Assembly: GCF_002272745.1 (NCBI RefSeq)
Contig: NZ_NPBD01000001.1
Coordinates: 124,001-188,000, forward strand
Direction of reading: 5' to 3'
DNA from: Terribacillus saccharophilus
GTDB taxonomy: Bacteria; Bacillota; Bacilli; Bacillales; Amphibacillaceae
DNA: 64,000 bases
Positions 17,444 to 26,738 of this stretch are shown one piece after another. The notes beneath the pieces are model-generated. The model made no database searches. It was not told the DNA's origin and saw only the letters and a list, made by a program, of their open reading frames with translations. A program made the position numbers and the translations under genes. Each line of letters starts with the position of its first letter. Positions within the stretch are counted from its first letter, which is position 1.

Positions 17444-18640
17444 GTGCCGATTATTAAAGTAGAAAATCTCTCTAAGGTGTTTGGGAAAAACACAAAGGCT
17501 GCCCTGCAATTAGCAGAAGCCGGTAAGGCAAAAGAAGAGATTCTAAAGGAAACAGGAAGCACAGTTGGTGTCAATCGTGCATCATTTGAAGTAGAAGAAG
17601 GAGAAATCTTTGTTATCATGGGTCTTTCAGGTAGTGGTAAATCCACTTTGGTCCGATTGATTAACCGTCTGATTGAGCCAACGACAGGTAACATTTATAT
17701 TGATGGAGAAAATCTGGCGAAGATGGATAAAAAAGAACTTCGCCGTGTACGTCGTGAAAAACTCAGCATGGTATTTCAGCGATTCGGGTTATTTCCGAAC
17801 CGTACGATTTTGCAGAATACAGAATACGGATTGGAAGTTCAAGGAATCAGCAAACAGGAACGAACTAAAAAAGCAAAAGAATCCTTGGAACTTGTAGGCT
17901 TGGGAAGCTATCTTGATCAATATCCAGATCAATTATCCGGCGGGATGCAGCAACGTGTTGGACTAGCACGTGCATTGGCAAATGATCCCGAAGTTATGCT
18001 GATGGATGAAGCTTTTTCAGCTCTTGATCCGCTCATCCGGAAAGATATGCAGGATGAATTGTTGGATTTGCAGGAAACAATGAAGAAGACCATCCTCTTC
18101 ATCACGCATGATTTAGACGAAGCACTACGCATTGGAGATCGTATAGCCTTGATGAAGGACGGGCATATCGTTCAGATCGGTACGCCAGAGGAAATTCTAA
18201 TGAATCCAGCAAATAAATTTGTTGAGAAGTTCGTTGAGGACGTCGATCGGGCGAAAGTACTTACTGCCCACCAAATCATGAAACGTCCAGAAACCGTTAA
18301 TATTGATAAGCATGGTCCTCGTGTTGCACTTGAGCGGATGCGGGAAGCTGGTCTGTCTAGTATCTTTGTTGTTGACAGTAAGCGTATGCTACAAGGAATC
18401 CTTACTGCTGATGCAGCGAATGAAGCTAGAAAGAATGAAGTGAAAAACTTATCAGAAATCATTCAGCGTGATGTGCCGACAGTAGAGAAAGATACGTCGC
18501 TTCATGATTTGTTCGCAGTCATCCATGATTCACCGGTTCCATTGTCAGTAACGGAAAACGGAAAGTTATTAGGAATTATCGTCAGAGGTGCAGTTATCGG
18601 TGCGCTTGCTGGTGAGGGTGAGGTGAATGAACATGCTTAA
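17444..18640 (+). CDS. opuAA: Glycine-betaine ABC transporter ATPase, copy 1
   Basis: 398 residues, starting at GTG 17444 behind AAAGAGGTG. The ATPase domain covers ~1-270: Walker [10 protein letters not shown] (60-68), signature [15 protein letters not shown], Walker [14 protein letters not shown] and the H-loop ITHDLDEAL. Two C-terminal CBS domains (~275-395) act as the ionic-strength sensor in OpuA-type transporters. It powers uptake of glycine betaine and related osmolytes. Its stop overlaps the opuAB start by 8 bp. It has few differences from copy 2 at 21291. Confidence 0.93.
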   Translation: MPIIKVENLSKVFGKNTKAALQLAEAGKAKEEILKETGSTVGVNRASFEVEEGEIFVIMGLSGSGKSTLVRLINRLIEPTTGNIYIDGENLAKMDKKELRRVRREKLSMVFQRFGLFPNRTILQNTEYGLEVQGISKQERTKKAKESLELVGLGSYLDQYPDQLSGGMQQRVGLARALANDPEVMLMDEAFSALDPLIRKDMQDELLDLQETMKKTILFITHDLDEALRIGDRIALMKDGHIVQIGTPEEILMNPANKFVEKFVEDVDRAKVLTAHQIMKRPETVNIDKHGPRVALERMREAGLSSIFVVDSKRMLQGILTADAANEARKNEVKNLSEIIQRDVPTVEKDTSLHDLFAVIHDSPVPLSVTENGKLLGIIVRGAVIGALAGEGEVNEHA

Positions 18641-19487
18641 TTTCATGGAGAATATAAAAACAATACCAGTTGGAGAATGGATGACTAATTTCGTCGACTG
18701 GCTGACAGACACATTCGCTTTCTTGTTCGATCCGATCAAGGAAGGTCTGGGCAGTTTTATGAGCGTTATTACAAATGGCTTGGTTGCCATACCTCCTATC
18801 ATTTTTATTTTGTTAGTAGCTATCTTGGCCTTTTTCATGACAGGGAAGAAATTAGGGTTGGCGATATTCAGCATCATCGGTTTACTATTTATCTGGAACC
18901 AGGATCTTTGGAATCAGCTGATTGAAACGTTTACGCTTGTGCTGACAGCAAGTATCCTTTGTATCATTATTGGTATCCCGATCGGTATTCTTATGGCGAA
19001 AAGTAAAATTGCAGAAACAATCATCACACCTATTTTAGACTTTATGCAAACGATGCCTGCCTTTGTCTATCTGATTCCGGCAGTAGCGTTCTTTAGTATT
19101 GGTGTTGTACCAGGTATATTTGCTTCTCTTATCTTTGCAACTCCGCCGACTGTTCGTTTTACGAATCTTGGTATTCGTCAAGTATCCGATGAACTTGTTG
19201 AAGCGGCAGATGCTTTCGGATCAACGGGACCGCAGAAGCTATTTAAAGTGGAACTGCCAATGGCAAAATACACAATCATGGCTGGTGTTAACCAAACAGT
19301 AATGCTTGCTCTGTCTATGGTCGTAATTGCATCTATGATTGGTGCTCCTGGCCTTGGACGAGAAGTATTATCTGCTTTACAGCGCGCGCAAGTAGGTCCT
19401 GGTTTCGTAGCCGGACTTTGTATCTTTGTATTGGCAATCATAATTGACCGTTTTACACAGAACATCTATAGAAATAAATCTAGATAA
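18633..19487 (+). CDS. opuAB: Glycine-betaine ABC transporter permease, copy 1
   Basis: 284 residues. An N-terminal amphipathic segment and several membrane helices precede a BPD_transp_1 domain with the EAA-type loop ([26 protein letters not shown]). ATG 18633 is chosen over ATG 18627 because it lies 8 bp after GAGGTG and because copy 2 has only this equivalent ATG (22480). A hairpin separates it from opuAC. Confidence 0.93.
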   Translation: MLNFMENIKTIPVGEWMTNFVDWLTDTFAFLFDPIKEGLGSFMSVITNGLVAIPPIIFILLVAILAFFMTGKKLGLAIFSIIGLLFIWNQDLWNQLIETFTLVLTASILCIIIGIPIGILMAKSKIAETIITPILDFMQTMPAFVYLIPAVAFFSIGVVPGIFASLIFATPPTVRFTNLGIRQVSDELVEAADAFGSTGPQKLFKVELPMAKYTIMAGVNQTVMLALSMVVIASMIGAPGLGREVLSALQRAQVGPGFVAGLCIFVLAIIIDRFTQNIYRNKSR

Positions 19488-19517
19488 ATGAAAAGCCTAT
19501 AGCGGGCTTTTTCATTT
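19486..19517 (+). promoter_or_regulatory. Intercistronic hairpin between opuAB and opuAC, copy 1
   Basis: Stem AAATGAAAAGCC/GGGCTTTTTCATTT (one bulge), with T-run inside the descending arm. It may be a leaky terminator or an mRNA stabiliser that sets the ratio of binding protein to permease. Copy 2 has a different hairpin at the same place. Confidence 0.55.
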
Positions 19518-19545
19518 ATTAGTGAGGAAAAGGGAGTTCGTTTAC

Positions 19546-20436
19546 ATGAAGAAGTGGAAACCATTTGGAGTTGCCATTGGTTTGGCAATGACACTTGTAG
19601 CAGCAGGCTGCGGCAATGACACTTCCAGCTCAGACAGCTTAAGCGAACAAGTGGATTATACAATTGTTGGTATTGAAGCTGGTGCTGGTGTCATGAAAGC
19701 AACGGAAAATGCCATTGATGATTATCAGCTTGATGGCTGGACAATTATGCCATCTTCAAGCGGTGTAATGACCATTGCACTGGAAGATGCTATCGAGGAT
19801 AAAAAGCCGGTTGTTATCACAGGCTGGACCCCTCACTGGATGTTTGCTAAATATGATCTTAAGTATCTGGATGACCCCAAAGGCTCTTATGGCGAAGCTG
19901 AATCACTCCATACGCTTACACGTCAAGGTTTTGCAGATGATGTACCTGGCGCAAATAAAGTACTTGATCAGTTTAACTGGAGTGTAAAGGATATGGAAGA
20001 AGTTATGCTCGAGGTTAATAAAGGAGCAGAACCAGCGGAAGCAGCCCGAAAATGGGTTGATAAGCATGCAGATAAAGTATCGGAATGGACAAAAGACGCT
20101 GAGGAAGGTAATGGACAGGAAGTAAGTCTTGTTTATGTAGAATGGGATTCCGAAGTGGCTTCTACAAATGTCTTGAAAGTTGTTCTTGATGACCTTGGTT
20201 ATAAAACAGAAATCACACCGCTTGATAATGCCATCATGTGGCAAGCTGTCGTGCAAGGCGAAGCAGATGCAACAGCATCAGCGTGGCTGCCGACGACTCA
20301 CGGAGATTTATATGAACAATATAAAGACCAAGTCGTTGATCTCGGTGCCAGCTTGGAAGGTGCAAGAACCGGTTTGGTCGTACCTAGCTATGTAGATGCA
20401 GATTCTATCGAAGATCTAAATCCTAAAGATAACTAA
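19546..20436 (+). CDS. opuAC: Glycine-betaine-binding lipoprotein, copy 1
   Basis: 296 residues. Lipobox VAAGC (Cys22) and a Ser-rich linker are followed by an OpuAC-type periplasmic-binding fold. The aromatic cage known from B. subtilis OpuAC is conserved: Trp94 (ITGWTPHW), Trp200 (VYVEWDSE), Trp247 and His252 (SAWLPTTH), which predicts binding of trimethylammonium solutes such as glycine betaine. ATG 19546 follows AAAAGGGAG; an upstream in-frame start at 19522 lacks a ribosome site. It delivers substrate to OpuAA/OpuAB outside the membrane. Confidence 0.93.
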   Translation: MKKWKPFGVAIGLAMTLVAAGCGNDTSSSDSLSEQVDYTIVGIEAGAGVMKATENAIDDYQLDGWTIMPSSSGVMTIALEDAIEDKKPVVITGWTPHWMFAKYDLKYLDDPKGSYGEAESLHTLTRQGFADDVPGANKVLDQFNWSVKDMEEVMLEVNKGAEPAEAARKWVDKHADKVSEWTKDAEEGNGQEVSLVYVEWDSEVASTNVLKVVLDDLGYKTEITPLDNAIMWQAVVQGEADATASAWLPTTHGDLYEQYKDQVVDLGASLEGARTGLVVPSYVDADSIEDLNPKDN

Positions 20437-20437
20437 G

Positions 20438-20468
20438 AAAAACCTCTTCCTTTAGGAAGGGGTTTTTC
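20438..20468 (+). terminator. Terminator of opuA operon copy 1
   Basis: Stem AAAAACCTCTTCC/GGAAGGGGTTTTT with loop TTTA and T run. Confidence 0.88.
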
Positions 20469-20516
20469 TTATGAGTTAAATACCGAATAAGATAAAGTGA
20501 TATTTGAATGGAAAGA

Positions 20517-20555
20517 AACCCGCTATTAGCTCGAGCTGATAGCGGTTATTTTTTG
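20517..20555. terminator. Duplicated yhaI-type terminator hairpin (copy 2)
   Basis: CCGCTATTAGCTCGAGCTGA followed by TAGCGG forms a long stem with a T run on the plus strand. It overlaps the last codons and stop of the minus-strand regulator. Confidence 0.8.
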
Positions 20556-20999
20556 GAGTAAAGCAGCTGCTTCTCGATGGAACTGAAGACTGCTGGAGAG
20601 TTTTTCCTGTATATGCTTCGAATCCGGATCATCATTGGGGATGGTCTGTTTTAATTGCTCCATAGCCTCGAACTGCCGGTTTGTCTGCGTATGCCATTGT
20701 TTGACTTGGAGTGTCATAAGCTTTTTATATAAAGGCTCGACATTCGTATAATAATCCTTTCTTGAGCCTTTAACCCACACTCGATCAACGAGCTCCAAGT
20801 GAGATAAATTACGGATAGCTATGTTTACAGCTGTTTTACTTTTTCCGATTAACTTTGCCATTTGATCCAAGGTAAGTGAACGGTTCTCAATATATAACAC
20901 TGCTAGCAGCCGAGCTTCAGTTGAGGATAAATGAAACATCTCACCTGTTCTCGTTAGTTCCATTATAAGCGCCTCGTATGATGAAATCCTCTCATTCAC
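20526..20999 (-). CDS. GbsR-family regulator of opuA (intact copy)
   Basis: 157 residues. Winged helix-turn-helix at ~25-85 (FHLSSTEARLLAVLYIENRSLTLDQMAKLIGKSKTAVNIAIRNLSHLELVDRV) with a helical C-terminal half, as in GbsR/OpcR MarR-type repressors. It starts with GTG 20999 behind AGGAGGT. It is divergent from opuA copy 2 across ~290 bp that contain a perfect 18-bp palindrome, so it most likely represses opuA and senses an osmolyte or choline. Since the copy-1 regulator is dead, this protein may control both operons. Confidence 0.82.
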   Translation of the reverse strand: MNERISSYEALIMELTRTGEMFHLSSTEARLLAVLYIENRSLTLDQMAKLIGKSKTAVNIAIRNLSHLELVDRVWVKGSRKDYYTNVEPLYKKLMTLQVKQWHTQTNRQFEAMEQLKQTIPNDDPDSKHIQEKLSSSLQFHREAAALLQKITAISSS

Positions 21000-21133
21000 T
21001 ATAGTCTTTACCTCCTCTTACCTATAACAGTTGTATCAAGCTTACATGAAATGATTTGTTAAAGGAACTACTGCTTTACATAGTATTTAGGAGCATTAAG
21101 GAGTAAAAAGGAGGAAATGTACTGTTAAGATTT

Positions 21134-21173
21134 GTACAGTATATACTGTACGAACTTTATGGACAGATATAAC
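21134..21173 (+). promoter_or_regulatory. Conserved operator/promoter footprint upstream of opuA copy 2
   Basis: Perfect 18-bp palindrome GTACAGTATATACTGTAC (21134-21151), 16 bp, then TATAAC (21168-21173). It matches the copy-1 block without gaps. The palindrome covers the -35 position relative to TATAAC, as expected of a repressor site. A second -10-like TATAAC lies at 21207-21212. Confidence 0.7.
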
Positions 21174-21290
21174 CTTTTATAGAGTTTGTATTGTATGAAC
21201 TTTTTGTATAACATAAATTAAGTCGGGTCATTGTTACAGAAAGTTATCTTAATGATGACAATCATGTTACAGAAAAAAGAGGTGAATACT

Positions 21291-22487
21291 GTGCCGATTA
21301 TTAAAGTAGAAAATCTCTCCAAGGTGTTTGGGAAAAACATAAAGGCGGCATTGCAATCAGCAGAAGCCGGTAAGACGAAAGAAGAGATTCTAAAAGAAAC
21401 AGGAAGCACAGTTGGTGTCAATCGTGCTTCATTCGAAGTAGAAGCAGGTGAGATCTTCGTTATAATGGGTCTCTCAGGTAGTGGTAAATCCACATTAGTC
21501 CGTTTAATTAACCGTCTGATCGAACCTACAACAGGCGATGTTTACATTGATGGGGAAAACTTAGCAAAGATGGATAAGAAGGAGCTTCGCCGAGTACGTC
21601 GACAAAAGCTGAGTATGGTATTCCAGCGATTCGGATTATTCCCGAATAGAACGATTTTGCAGAATGCCGAATATGGACTTGAAGTGCAAGGATTGAGCAA
21701 ACAAGAGAGAAGCGAGAAAGCGAAATCATCCTTGGAGCTTGTTGGTCTGGGAAGCTATCTTGATCAATATCCAGGTCAATTGTCCGGCGGGATGCAGCAG
21801 CGTGTCGGGCTGGCACGGGCGCTAGCAAACGATCCAGAAGTGATGCTGATGGATGAAGCTTTCTCAGCTCTGGACCCGCTTATCCGGAAAGATATGCAGG
21901 ATGAATTATTAGATCTGCAGGAAACGATGAAAAAAACAATATTATTTATCACACATGACTTGGACGAAGCGCTTCGTATCGGTGACCGCATCGCATTGAT
22001 GAAAGACGGCAACATCGTCCAGATCGGTACACCTGAGGAAATCCTCATGAGTCCGGCCAATAGTTATGTCGAGAAGTTCGTCGAGGATGTGGATCGTGCA
22101 AAAGTACTTACTGCTCAGCAGATCATGAAAAGGCCAGAAACTGTCAACATAGAAAAACATGGTCCTCGAGTAGCATTGGAACGCATGCGAGAAGCTGGTC
22201 TTTCCAGTATCTTGGTTGTTGATAGCAAACGGGTATTGCAAGGTATTGTTACTGCCGATGCAGCGAATGAAGCCAGAAAGAACGAAGTGAAAAATTTATC
22301 AGAAATTATCCAGCGGGATGTGCCGACAGTAGAGAAGGATACGCCGCTGCATGACTTGTTCGCTGTCATCCATGATTCGCCGGTTCCATTAGCTGTTACG
22401 GAAAACGGTAAGCTATTAGGAATTATCGTCAGAGGTGCAGTTATCGGCGCACTTGCTGGTGAGGGTGAGGTGAACGAAAATGCTTAA
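21291..22487 (+). CDS. opuAA: Glycine-betaine ABC transporter ATPase, copy 2
   Basis: 398 residues, the same length and architecture as copy 1: Walker [10 protein letters not shown] (60-68), [15 protein letters not shown], Walker [14 protein letters not shown] and two CBS domains. GTG start behind AAGAGGTG, identical to copy 1. Differences from copy 1 are scattered and conservative (for example [16 protein letters not shown] against [16 protein letters not shown]), and all catalytic motifs are intact. First gene of the operon, overlapping opuAB by 8 bp. Confidence 0.93.
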   Translation: MPIIKVENLSKVFGKNIKAALQSAEAGKTKEEILKETGSTVGVNRASFEVEAGEIFVIMGLSGSGKSTLVRLINRLIEPTTGDVYIDGENLAKMDKKELRRVRRQKLSMVFQRFGLFPNRTILQNAEYGLEVQGLSKQERSEKAKSSLELVGLGSYLDQYPGQLSGGMQQRVGLARALANDPEVMLMDEAFSALDPLIRKDMQDELLDLQETMKKTILFITHDLDEALRIGDRIALMKDGNIVQIGTPEEILMSPANSYVEKFVEDVDRAKVLTAQQIMKRPETVNIEKHGPRVALERMREAGLSSILVVDSKRVLQGIVTADAANEARKNEVKNLSEIIQRDVPTVEKDTPLHDLFAVIHDSPVPLAVTENGKLLGIIVRGAVIGALAGEGEVNENA

Positions 22488-23334
22488 TTTCATGGAAAAC
22501 GTAGAGGCTATACCAGTTTCAGATTGGACAGCTAATTTTGTTAGTTGGCTAACAGATACATTCGCTTTCTTGTTCGATCCAATTAAAGATGGACTAGGCG
22601 ATTTGATGGATGTAATTACATCAGGTCTCGATGCTATCCCTCCTGTCATTTTCATCTTGCTAGTTGCAATATTAGCCTTTTTCATGACAGGTAGAAAATT
22701 TGGATTGGCAGTATTCAGTATTGTCGGTTTATTGTTCATTTGGAATCAAGGTTTGTGGGATCAGCTGATCGATACATTCACACTTGTACTGACCTCCAGT
22801 ATTTTATGTATTATCATCGGTATTCCGATTGGTATCTTGATGTCCAAAAGTAAAATCGCACAAACAATTATCACACCGATTCTTGACTTCATGCAGACAA
22901 TGCCTGCCTTCGTTTACTTGATTCCGGCAGTTGCTTTCTTCAGCATCGGGGTGGTTCCAGGTATCTTTGCTTCCTTGATCTTTGCAACACCGCCAACTGT
23001 CCGTTTCACAAACCTTGGTATCCGCCAAGTTTCTGAGGAGCTGGTCGAAGCAGCAGATGCCTTCGGTTCAACTGGACCGCAGAAGCTATTCAAAGTGGAA
23101 TTGCCGATGGCGAAGTACACTATCATGGCAGGTATCAACCAAACAGTCATGCTGGCACTTTCCATGGTTGTAATCGCATCCATGATCGGTGCACCGGGTC
23201 TTGGCCGTGAAGTACTATCTTCCTTGCAACGAGCACAAGTTGGTCCTGGTTTCGTAGCGGGACTAAGCATCGTAGTACTTGCAATCATCATCGACCGTTT
23301 TACACAAAACATCTATAAAGATAGATCCAAATAA
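22480..23334 (+). CDS. opuAB: Glycine-betaine ABC transporter permease, copy 2
   Basis: 284 residues, collinear with copy 1. The N-terminal portion differs most ([19 protein letters not shown] against [19 protein letters not shown]), while the EAA loop and BPD domain are almost unchanged. The start overlaps the opuAA stop and follows GAGGTG. Only one ATG is available here, which supports the copy-1 start choice. Confidence 0.93.
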   Translation: MLNFMENVEAIPVSDWTANFVSWLTDTFAFLFDPIKDGLGDLMDVITSGLDAIPPVIFILLVAILAFFMTGRKFGLAVFSIVGLLFIWNQGLWDQLIDTFTLVLTSSILCIIIGIPIGILMSKSKIAQTIITPILDFMQTMPAFVYLIPAVAFFSIGVVPGIFASLIFATPPTVRFTNLGIRQVSEELVEAADAFGSTGPQKLFKVELPMAKYTIMAGINQTVMLALSMVVIASMIGAPGLGREVLSSLQRAQVGPGFVAGLSIVVLAIIIDRFTQNIYKDRSK

Positions 23335-23341
23335 GTGATAT

Positions 23342-23356
23342 AGCCTGAAACAGGCT
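23342..23356 (+). promoter_or_regulatory. Intercistronic hairpin between opuAB and opuAC, copy 2
   Basis: Stem AGCCTG/CAGGCT with loop AAA followed by TTTC. It is at the same place as the hairpin in copy 1 but shorter and different in sequence. Confidence 0.5.
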
Positions 23357-23390
23357 TTCAATAACTAAAGGAAAAGGGGAGTTCGATTAC

Positions 23391-24278
23391 ATGAAAAAGT
23401 GGAAAACATTAGGTGCAGCAGCAGGACTAGCGTTGACATTAGTAGCAGCAGGATGCGGTAATGACAGTTCTAGTTCAGACAGCTTCAGTGAACAAGTAGA
23501 TTACACAATTACTGGAATTGAGGCTGGAGCCGGTGTTATGAGTGCAACAGAAAGAGCAATTGAAGATTATGACCAGCTGAATGGATGGACATTGCAGCCA
23601 TCCTCCAGCGGTGCAATGGCTACAACTTTAGGTGAGGCTATCAAGGATGAAGAGCCAATCATCATCACTGGCTGGACACCGCATTGGATGTTCAGTAAAT
23701 ATGATCTGAAGTACCTGGAAGATCCGAAGGGTTCATTCGGAAGTGAAGAAACCATCAACACAATGACTCGCCAGGGGTTTGCTGACGATGTACCGGGTGC
23801 TAACACAGTTCTTGATCAATTTAACTGGTCTACAGACGATATGGGAGAAGTTATGCTGGAAGTAAGTGAAGGTGCAGACCCAGCAGAAGCTGCCCGAAAT
23901 TGGGTTGATGGACATGCTGATCAAGTAGCTGAATGGACGGAAGGAGCCGAAGAAGGTAGCGGTCAGGAAGTCAGCCTTGCATATGTAGAGTGGGATTCAG
24001 AAGTTGCTTCTACGAATGTGATGAAAGTTGTACTGGACGACCTAGGATACAACACGGCAATTACTCCTCTTGATAATGCAGTAATGTGGCAGTCAATTGC
24101 TAACGGAGAAGCTGATGCCATGGTAGCAGCTTGGCTGCCGACTACGCACGGTGAATTGTATGAGCAATACAAAGACCAAGTTGTTGATCTAGGACCTAAC
24201 TTGGAAGGTGCGAAAACTGGCTTAGTAGTACCTAGCTATGTAGATGCAGATTCTATTGAGGACCTGGAAGCAAAATAA
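23391..24278 (+). CDS. opuAC: Glycine-betaine-binding lipoprotein, copy 2
   Basis: 295 residues. Lipobox VAAGC (Cys22) is followed by an OpuAC-type domain with the cage conserved: Trp95, Trp201, Trp248 and His253. It has diverged from copy 1 more than the ATPase has, including one inserted residue (YDQLNGW against YQLDGW) and changes next to the third cage Trp (AMVAAW against ATASAW). It could differ in affinity or in preferred osmolyte. Ribosome site AAAAGGGGAG. Confidence 0.92.
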   Translation: MKKWKTLGAAAGLALTLVAAGCGNDSSSSDSFSEQVDYTITGIEAGAGVMSATERAIEDYDQLNGWTLQPSSSGAMATTLGEAIKDEEPIIITGWTPHWMFSKYDLKYLEDPKGSFGSEETINTMTRQGFADDVPGANTVLDQFNWSTDDMGEVMLEVSEGADPAEAARNWVDGHADQVAEWTEGAEEGSGQEVSLAYVEWDSEVASTNVMKVVLDDLGYNTAITPLDNAVMWQSIANGEADAMVAAWLPTTHGELYEQYKDQVVDLGPNLEGAKTGLVVPSYVDADSIEDLEAK

Positions 24279-24287
24279 TAGAAATAG

Positions 24288-24319
24288 AAACCCCCTTCCA
24301 ATTTGGAAGGGGGTTTTTT
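24288..24319. terminator. Bidirectional terminator (opuA copy 2 / MFS permease)
   Basis: 13-bp stem AAACCCCCTTCCA/TGGAAGGGGGTTT with T runs on both strands, between convergent genes. Confidence 0.9.
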
Positions 24320-24323
24320 CATT

Positions 24324-25574
24324 CTACTTTGCACGGACGTTATCCATTCTTAAACTTTTTTGGTTATCTTTTTGCAATTCATCAGGTGTTTTCAGGAATG
24401 GTGTCAAGATTGCGCTTAGGATATAGAATCCAGCGTAAATGAACAATACGCCACCAGCACCTAATGAACTGAAGAATAATCCGGCTATAGCTGGTGCTAA
24501 AAAGGTACTTAACCCTGCTCCAAGGTTAAGGATAGACATAGCAGCGCCTTTATTTTCAGGCGATAGTAATGGGAATAATGCTGACAGCGGGACAAATCCT
24601 GCCATAGTAATCCCGCACAAGCTTAGAACGATTGTCATAACAAGATAGTTATGGCCAATAACTTGTGGTGTGAAATATATCATGACAAGTACGATGGCGT
24701 AACCAACACCACCTACCCATTGAATGGTATTTCTCCAGCCAAATCTGTCCCCCACATAACCAAAGAACAAGTTAGCAAATATTGCAACGGTAAAGACGGT
24801 AGACCACATCTGCAGCCACTCAGTGGTAGAGTAACCAAAACCCATTAAGTAAATAGGCATAAATACAGCAAGCCCATACTGTGCTAATCCATTAATCGTC
24901 TTGACAATAAGTCCTAATGAAATCTCCTTTTGTTTAAGTATTGTAACCCCTTTCATAAATTCCGAAAGTGTAAATGGGTGTATTTCATTGGAAGGGACTT
25001 TGTCTTTGTTGGTATATATAGCCAAGAAAGCCCCGACGAATACGAAAATCAAGGATGACCATAATGTGTTGACATGGCCGATAACAGGTATAGTTAAAGA
25101 TGAGTAGAAAGGACCTAAAACACTTAGTCCAAGTGAGAACATGAACCAAAACCATCCCACTGCTGCTCCTCTTCTTTCCAAAGGTGAACTATAGTTAATC
25201 CAAATTAAGAAGGAATATGCAAATAGAGGGTAACCTAAGCCTCTCAAAGCATAGAATGGCAGCATGACAGCTAGATTTAATTCATAGACACCTAGTCCAA
25301 TGAATCCAAGACTTCCGATAATAAAGGCTATTAATCCATATACCATTGCTTTACGGGGTCCCATAGTTTGAACAAAGATTCCTGACAGCCAAGCTGATAC
25401 TGCAACAGCAATTCCATAGACGGTTAGTAAGAGGGAGGCATTTTCTATGCTCATCCCTCTTTCTACTAGATATGGTGAAATCCACGCTTGTTCTACGCCG
25501 TCTCCTAGCATGAAAATCGCTAATCCGATATATCCCCACAATAAATTTCTCGGTAATCCAATTTTATTCCACAT
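24324..25574 (-). CDS. Polyol-type MFS permease (RbtT/DalT/CsbX-like)
   Basis: 416 residues with about 12 membrane segments. The N-terminus (NLLWGYIGLAIFMLGDGVEQAWISPYL) and the loop RGLGYPLFAYSFLIWI are typical of the CsbX/ribitol/arabinitol transporter group of the MFS. It lies 15 bp after the isomerase gene on the same strand, so both are in one operon. It likely imports a polyol or pentose-like sugar handled by the neighbouring isomerase and kinase. The exact substrate cannot be read from sequence. Confidence 0.8.
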   Translation of the reverse strand: MWNKIGLPRNLLWGYIGLAIFMLGDGVEQAWISPYLVERGMSIENASLLLTVYGIAVAVSAWLSGIFVQTMGPRKAMVYGLIAFIIGSLGFIGLGVYELNLAVMLPFYALRGLGYPLFAYSFLIWINYSSPLERRGAAVGWFWFMFSLGLSVLGPFYSSLTIPVIGHVNTLWSSLIFVFVGAFLAIYTNKDKVPSNEIHPFTLSEFMKGVTILKQKEISLGLIVKTINGLAQYGLAVFMPIYLMGFGYSTTEWLQMWSTVFTVAIFANLFFGYVGDRFGWRNTIQWVGGVGYAIVLVMIYFTPQVIGHNYLVMTIVLSLCGITMAGFVPLSALFPLLSPENKGAAMSILNLGAGLSTFLAPAIAGLFFSSLGAGGVLFIYAGFYILSAILTPFLKTPDELQKDNQKSLRMDNVRAK

Positions 25575-25589
25575 GTTTAAAGGACCCCT

Positions 25590-26576
25590 TTATAACGTAT
25601 TAGTTGAAAGTGTCTGTTGCTGTGTGAAAATATATAAAAGTTTTTGAGCTTCCAATGCATCACCGGATTGTATGATTTCTTCAATCTTTTCTAAACCGAA
25701 CCGGTCAAGAAACGCATCAAGGGCTTTATACATTTTTATGTTTTGTTCACATTCTTTAACAGGATCCTCACGAAGTGGGAAAGTATCAAAGTAAATCAAG
25801 CCATTATAGTTATATCGTTTTGCATAGTAAATGAACTCAAGTGTTTGCATGAAGTGTACAGATCCAAGCATTAGGCCATCGTCATTATCCTTATGTCCAT
25901 CATTTAGATGAAAGCCCATCAATCTATTTTTTCGAGCTGCAAGTGCTAAGGAGTAGGCTGGATTTTCCTTTGTCATAAGCATATGACAGAAATCTAGTGT
26001 GACTCCCATATTTTGAGAACCTACTTCCTCTAATAACATAAGTGTTGTGGAGATATTCCCAATCAAGGAGAAAGCTCTAGGTTGATATGGCTTATATTCA
26101 AAGCTGATTTTATTTTCTGGATAGCTTGACGTTATTTGCTTTAAGGCGTCGACGATTTTATTGTATGCTTTCTCGTAATCCATTTGGAAGGCGTAATCAA
26201 AGCCATCATTCGCAAGCCAAATAGTCGTAACTTCACCACCAAGCTCGTTGCAAACTTCTATTGCTTCCATTGTTTCTTTGATAGCTTTATTTCGTATCTG
26301 TGAATCTTGGTTTGCGTATTCACCGAATGTATAGTGATTTTTGAAACGTAATGCAATTCCGCTTACATGCAGCTGCTTCTCTGTCAAGAATCTCTTCACT
26401 TCTTCAACAGTTGTATGCTCAAAATGCTCTGGATAATTTAACTCCACATGAGTCAGGCCATCCACTGTTGCCATCCTAGAAATATAGTCAAAGACTGATA
26501 ATGATTTTTGATCTATACTTCCAAAGAAATTTTCTGGCTGTGTTTTAAAAGAATTTAGACGAGTAGAGAATTTCAT
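25590..26576 (-). CDS. TIM-barrel sugar isomerase/epimerase
   Basis: 328 residues of the xylose-isomerase-like (AP endonuclease 2) fold. Metal ligands expected for this fold are visible in order: E160 (ISFEYKP), D195 (TLDFCHM), H223 (GFHLNDGH) and D264 (YFDTFP). The HLNDGH...DDGLMLGS segment recalls RhaI-type L-rhamnose isomerases, but the match is general. ATG 26576 follows AAAGGAG; a GTG at 26585 is possible. It probably interconverts an aldose and a ketose (or epimerises a ketose) before phosphorylation by the neighbouring ribokinase homologue. Confidence 0.75.
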   Translation of the reverse strand: MKFSTRLNSFKTQPENFFGSIDQKSLSVFDYISRMATVDGLTHVELNYPEHFEHTTVEEVKRFLTEKQLHVSGIALRFKNHYTFGEYANQDSQIRNKAIKETMEAIEVCNELGGEVTTIWLANDGFDYAFQMDYEKAYNKIVDALKQITSSYPENKISFEYKPYQPRAFSLIGNISTTLMLLEEVGSQNMGVTLDFCHMLMTKENPAYSLALAARKNRLMGFHLNDGHKDNDDGLMLGSVHFMQTLEFIYYAKRYNYNGLIYFDTFPLREDPVKECEQNIKMYKALDAFLDRFGLEKIEEIIQSGDALEAQKLLYIFTQQQTLSTNTL

Positions 26577-26622
26577 ATAGTACACTCCTTTTTGTTGTTG
26601 AGGGAAGGTTCAACTTAATCGG

Positions 26623-26652
26623 ATTATAAACATGGAATTACTGGTAAGTAAA
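26623..26652 (-). promoter_or_regulatory. Promoter for the isomerase-permease operon
   Basis: On the minus strand: TTTACT (26652-26647), 18 bp, TATAAT (26628-26623), 47 bp before the start codon. Confidence 0.55.
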
Positions 26653-26738
26653 CAATAGTGAAAAAACTTGACTGATAATATTTATTTTCCGCGTTTTATG
26701 CTTATAAAATTTTATTATAGTAAAATATAAAGTAAAAT

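Larger units (their letters stand above)
16880..20470 (+). repeat. Tandem duplication unit, copy 1 (yhaI tail, regulator remnant, opuA operon)
   Basis: Contains the yhaI 3' tail and terminator, a decayed regulator, the 40-bp footprint, and opuAA-opuAB-opuAC with a terminator. Every part has a counterpart in the same order in copy 2 (20505-24320). The terminator-to-opuAA distance is 216 bp shorter than in copy 2 (558 against 774), consistent with loss of the second half of the regulator. Confidence 0.85.
20505..24320 (+). repeat. Tandem duplication unit, copy 2
   Basis: Starts with a remnant of the yhaI 3' end (AACCCGCTATTAGC) and its hairpin, followed by the intact regulator, the footprint, opuAA-opuAB-opuAC and a terminator. 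The yhaI tail here has no yhaI body in front, so it marks the left junction of the duplicated segment. Confidence 0.85.

Noticed and set aside
17167..17694. 175-residue minus-strand frame upstream of and inside opuAA copy 1
   Set aside because: Antisense to opuAA for most of its length, and the corresponding frame in copy 2 has a different start and N-terminus. No ribosome site.
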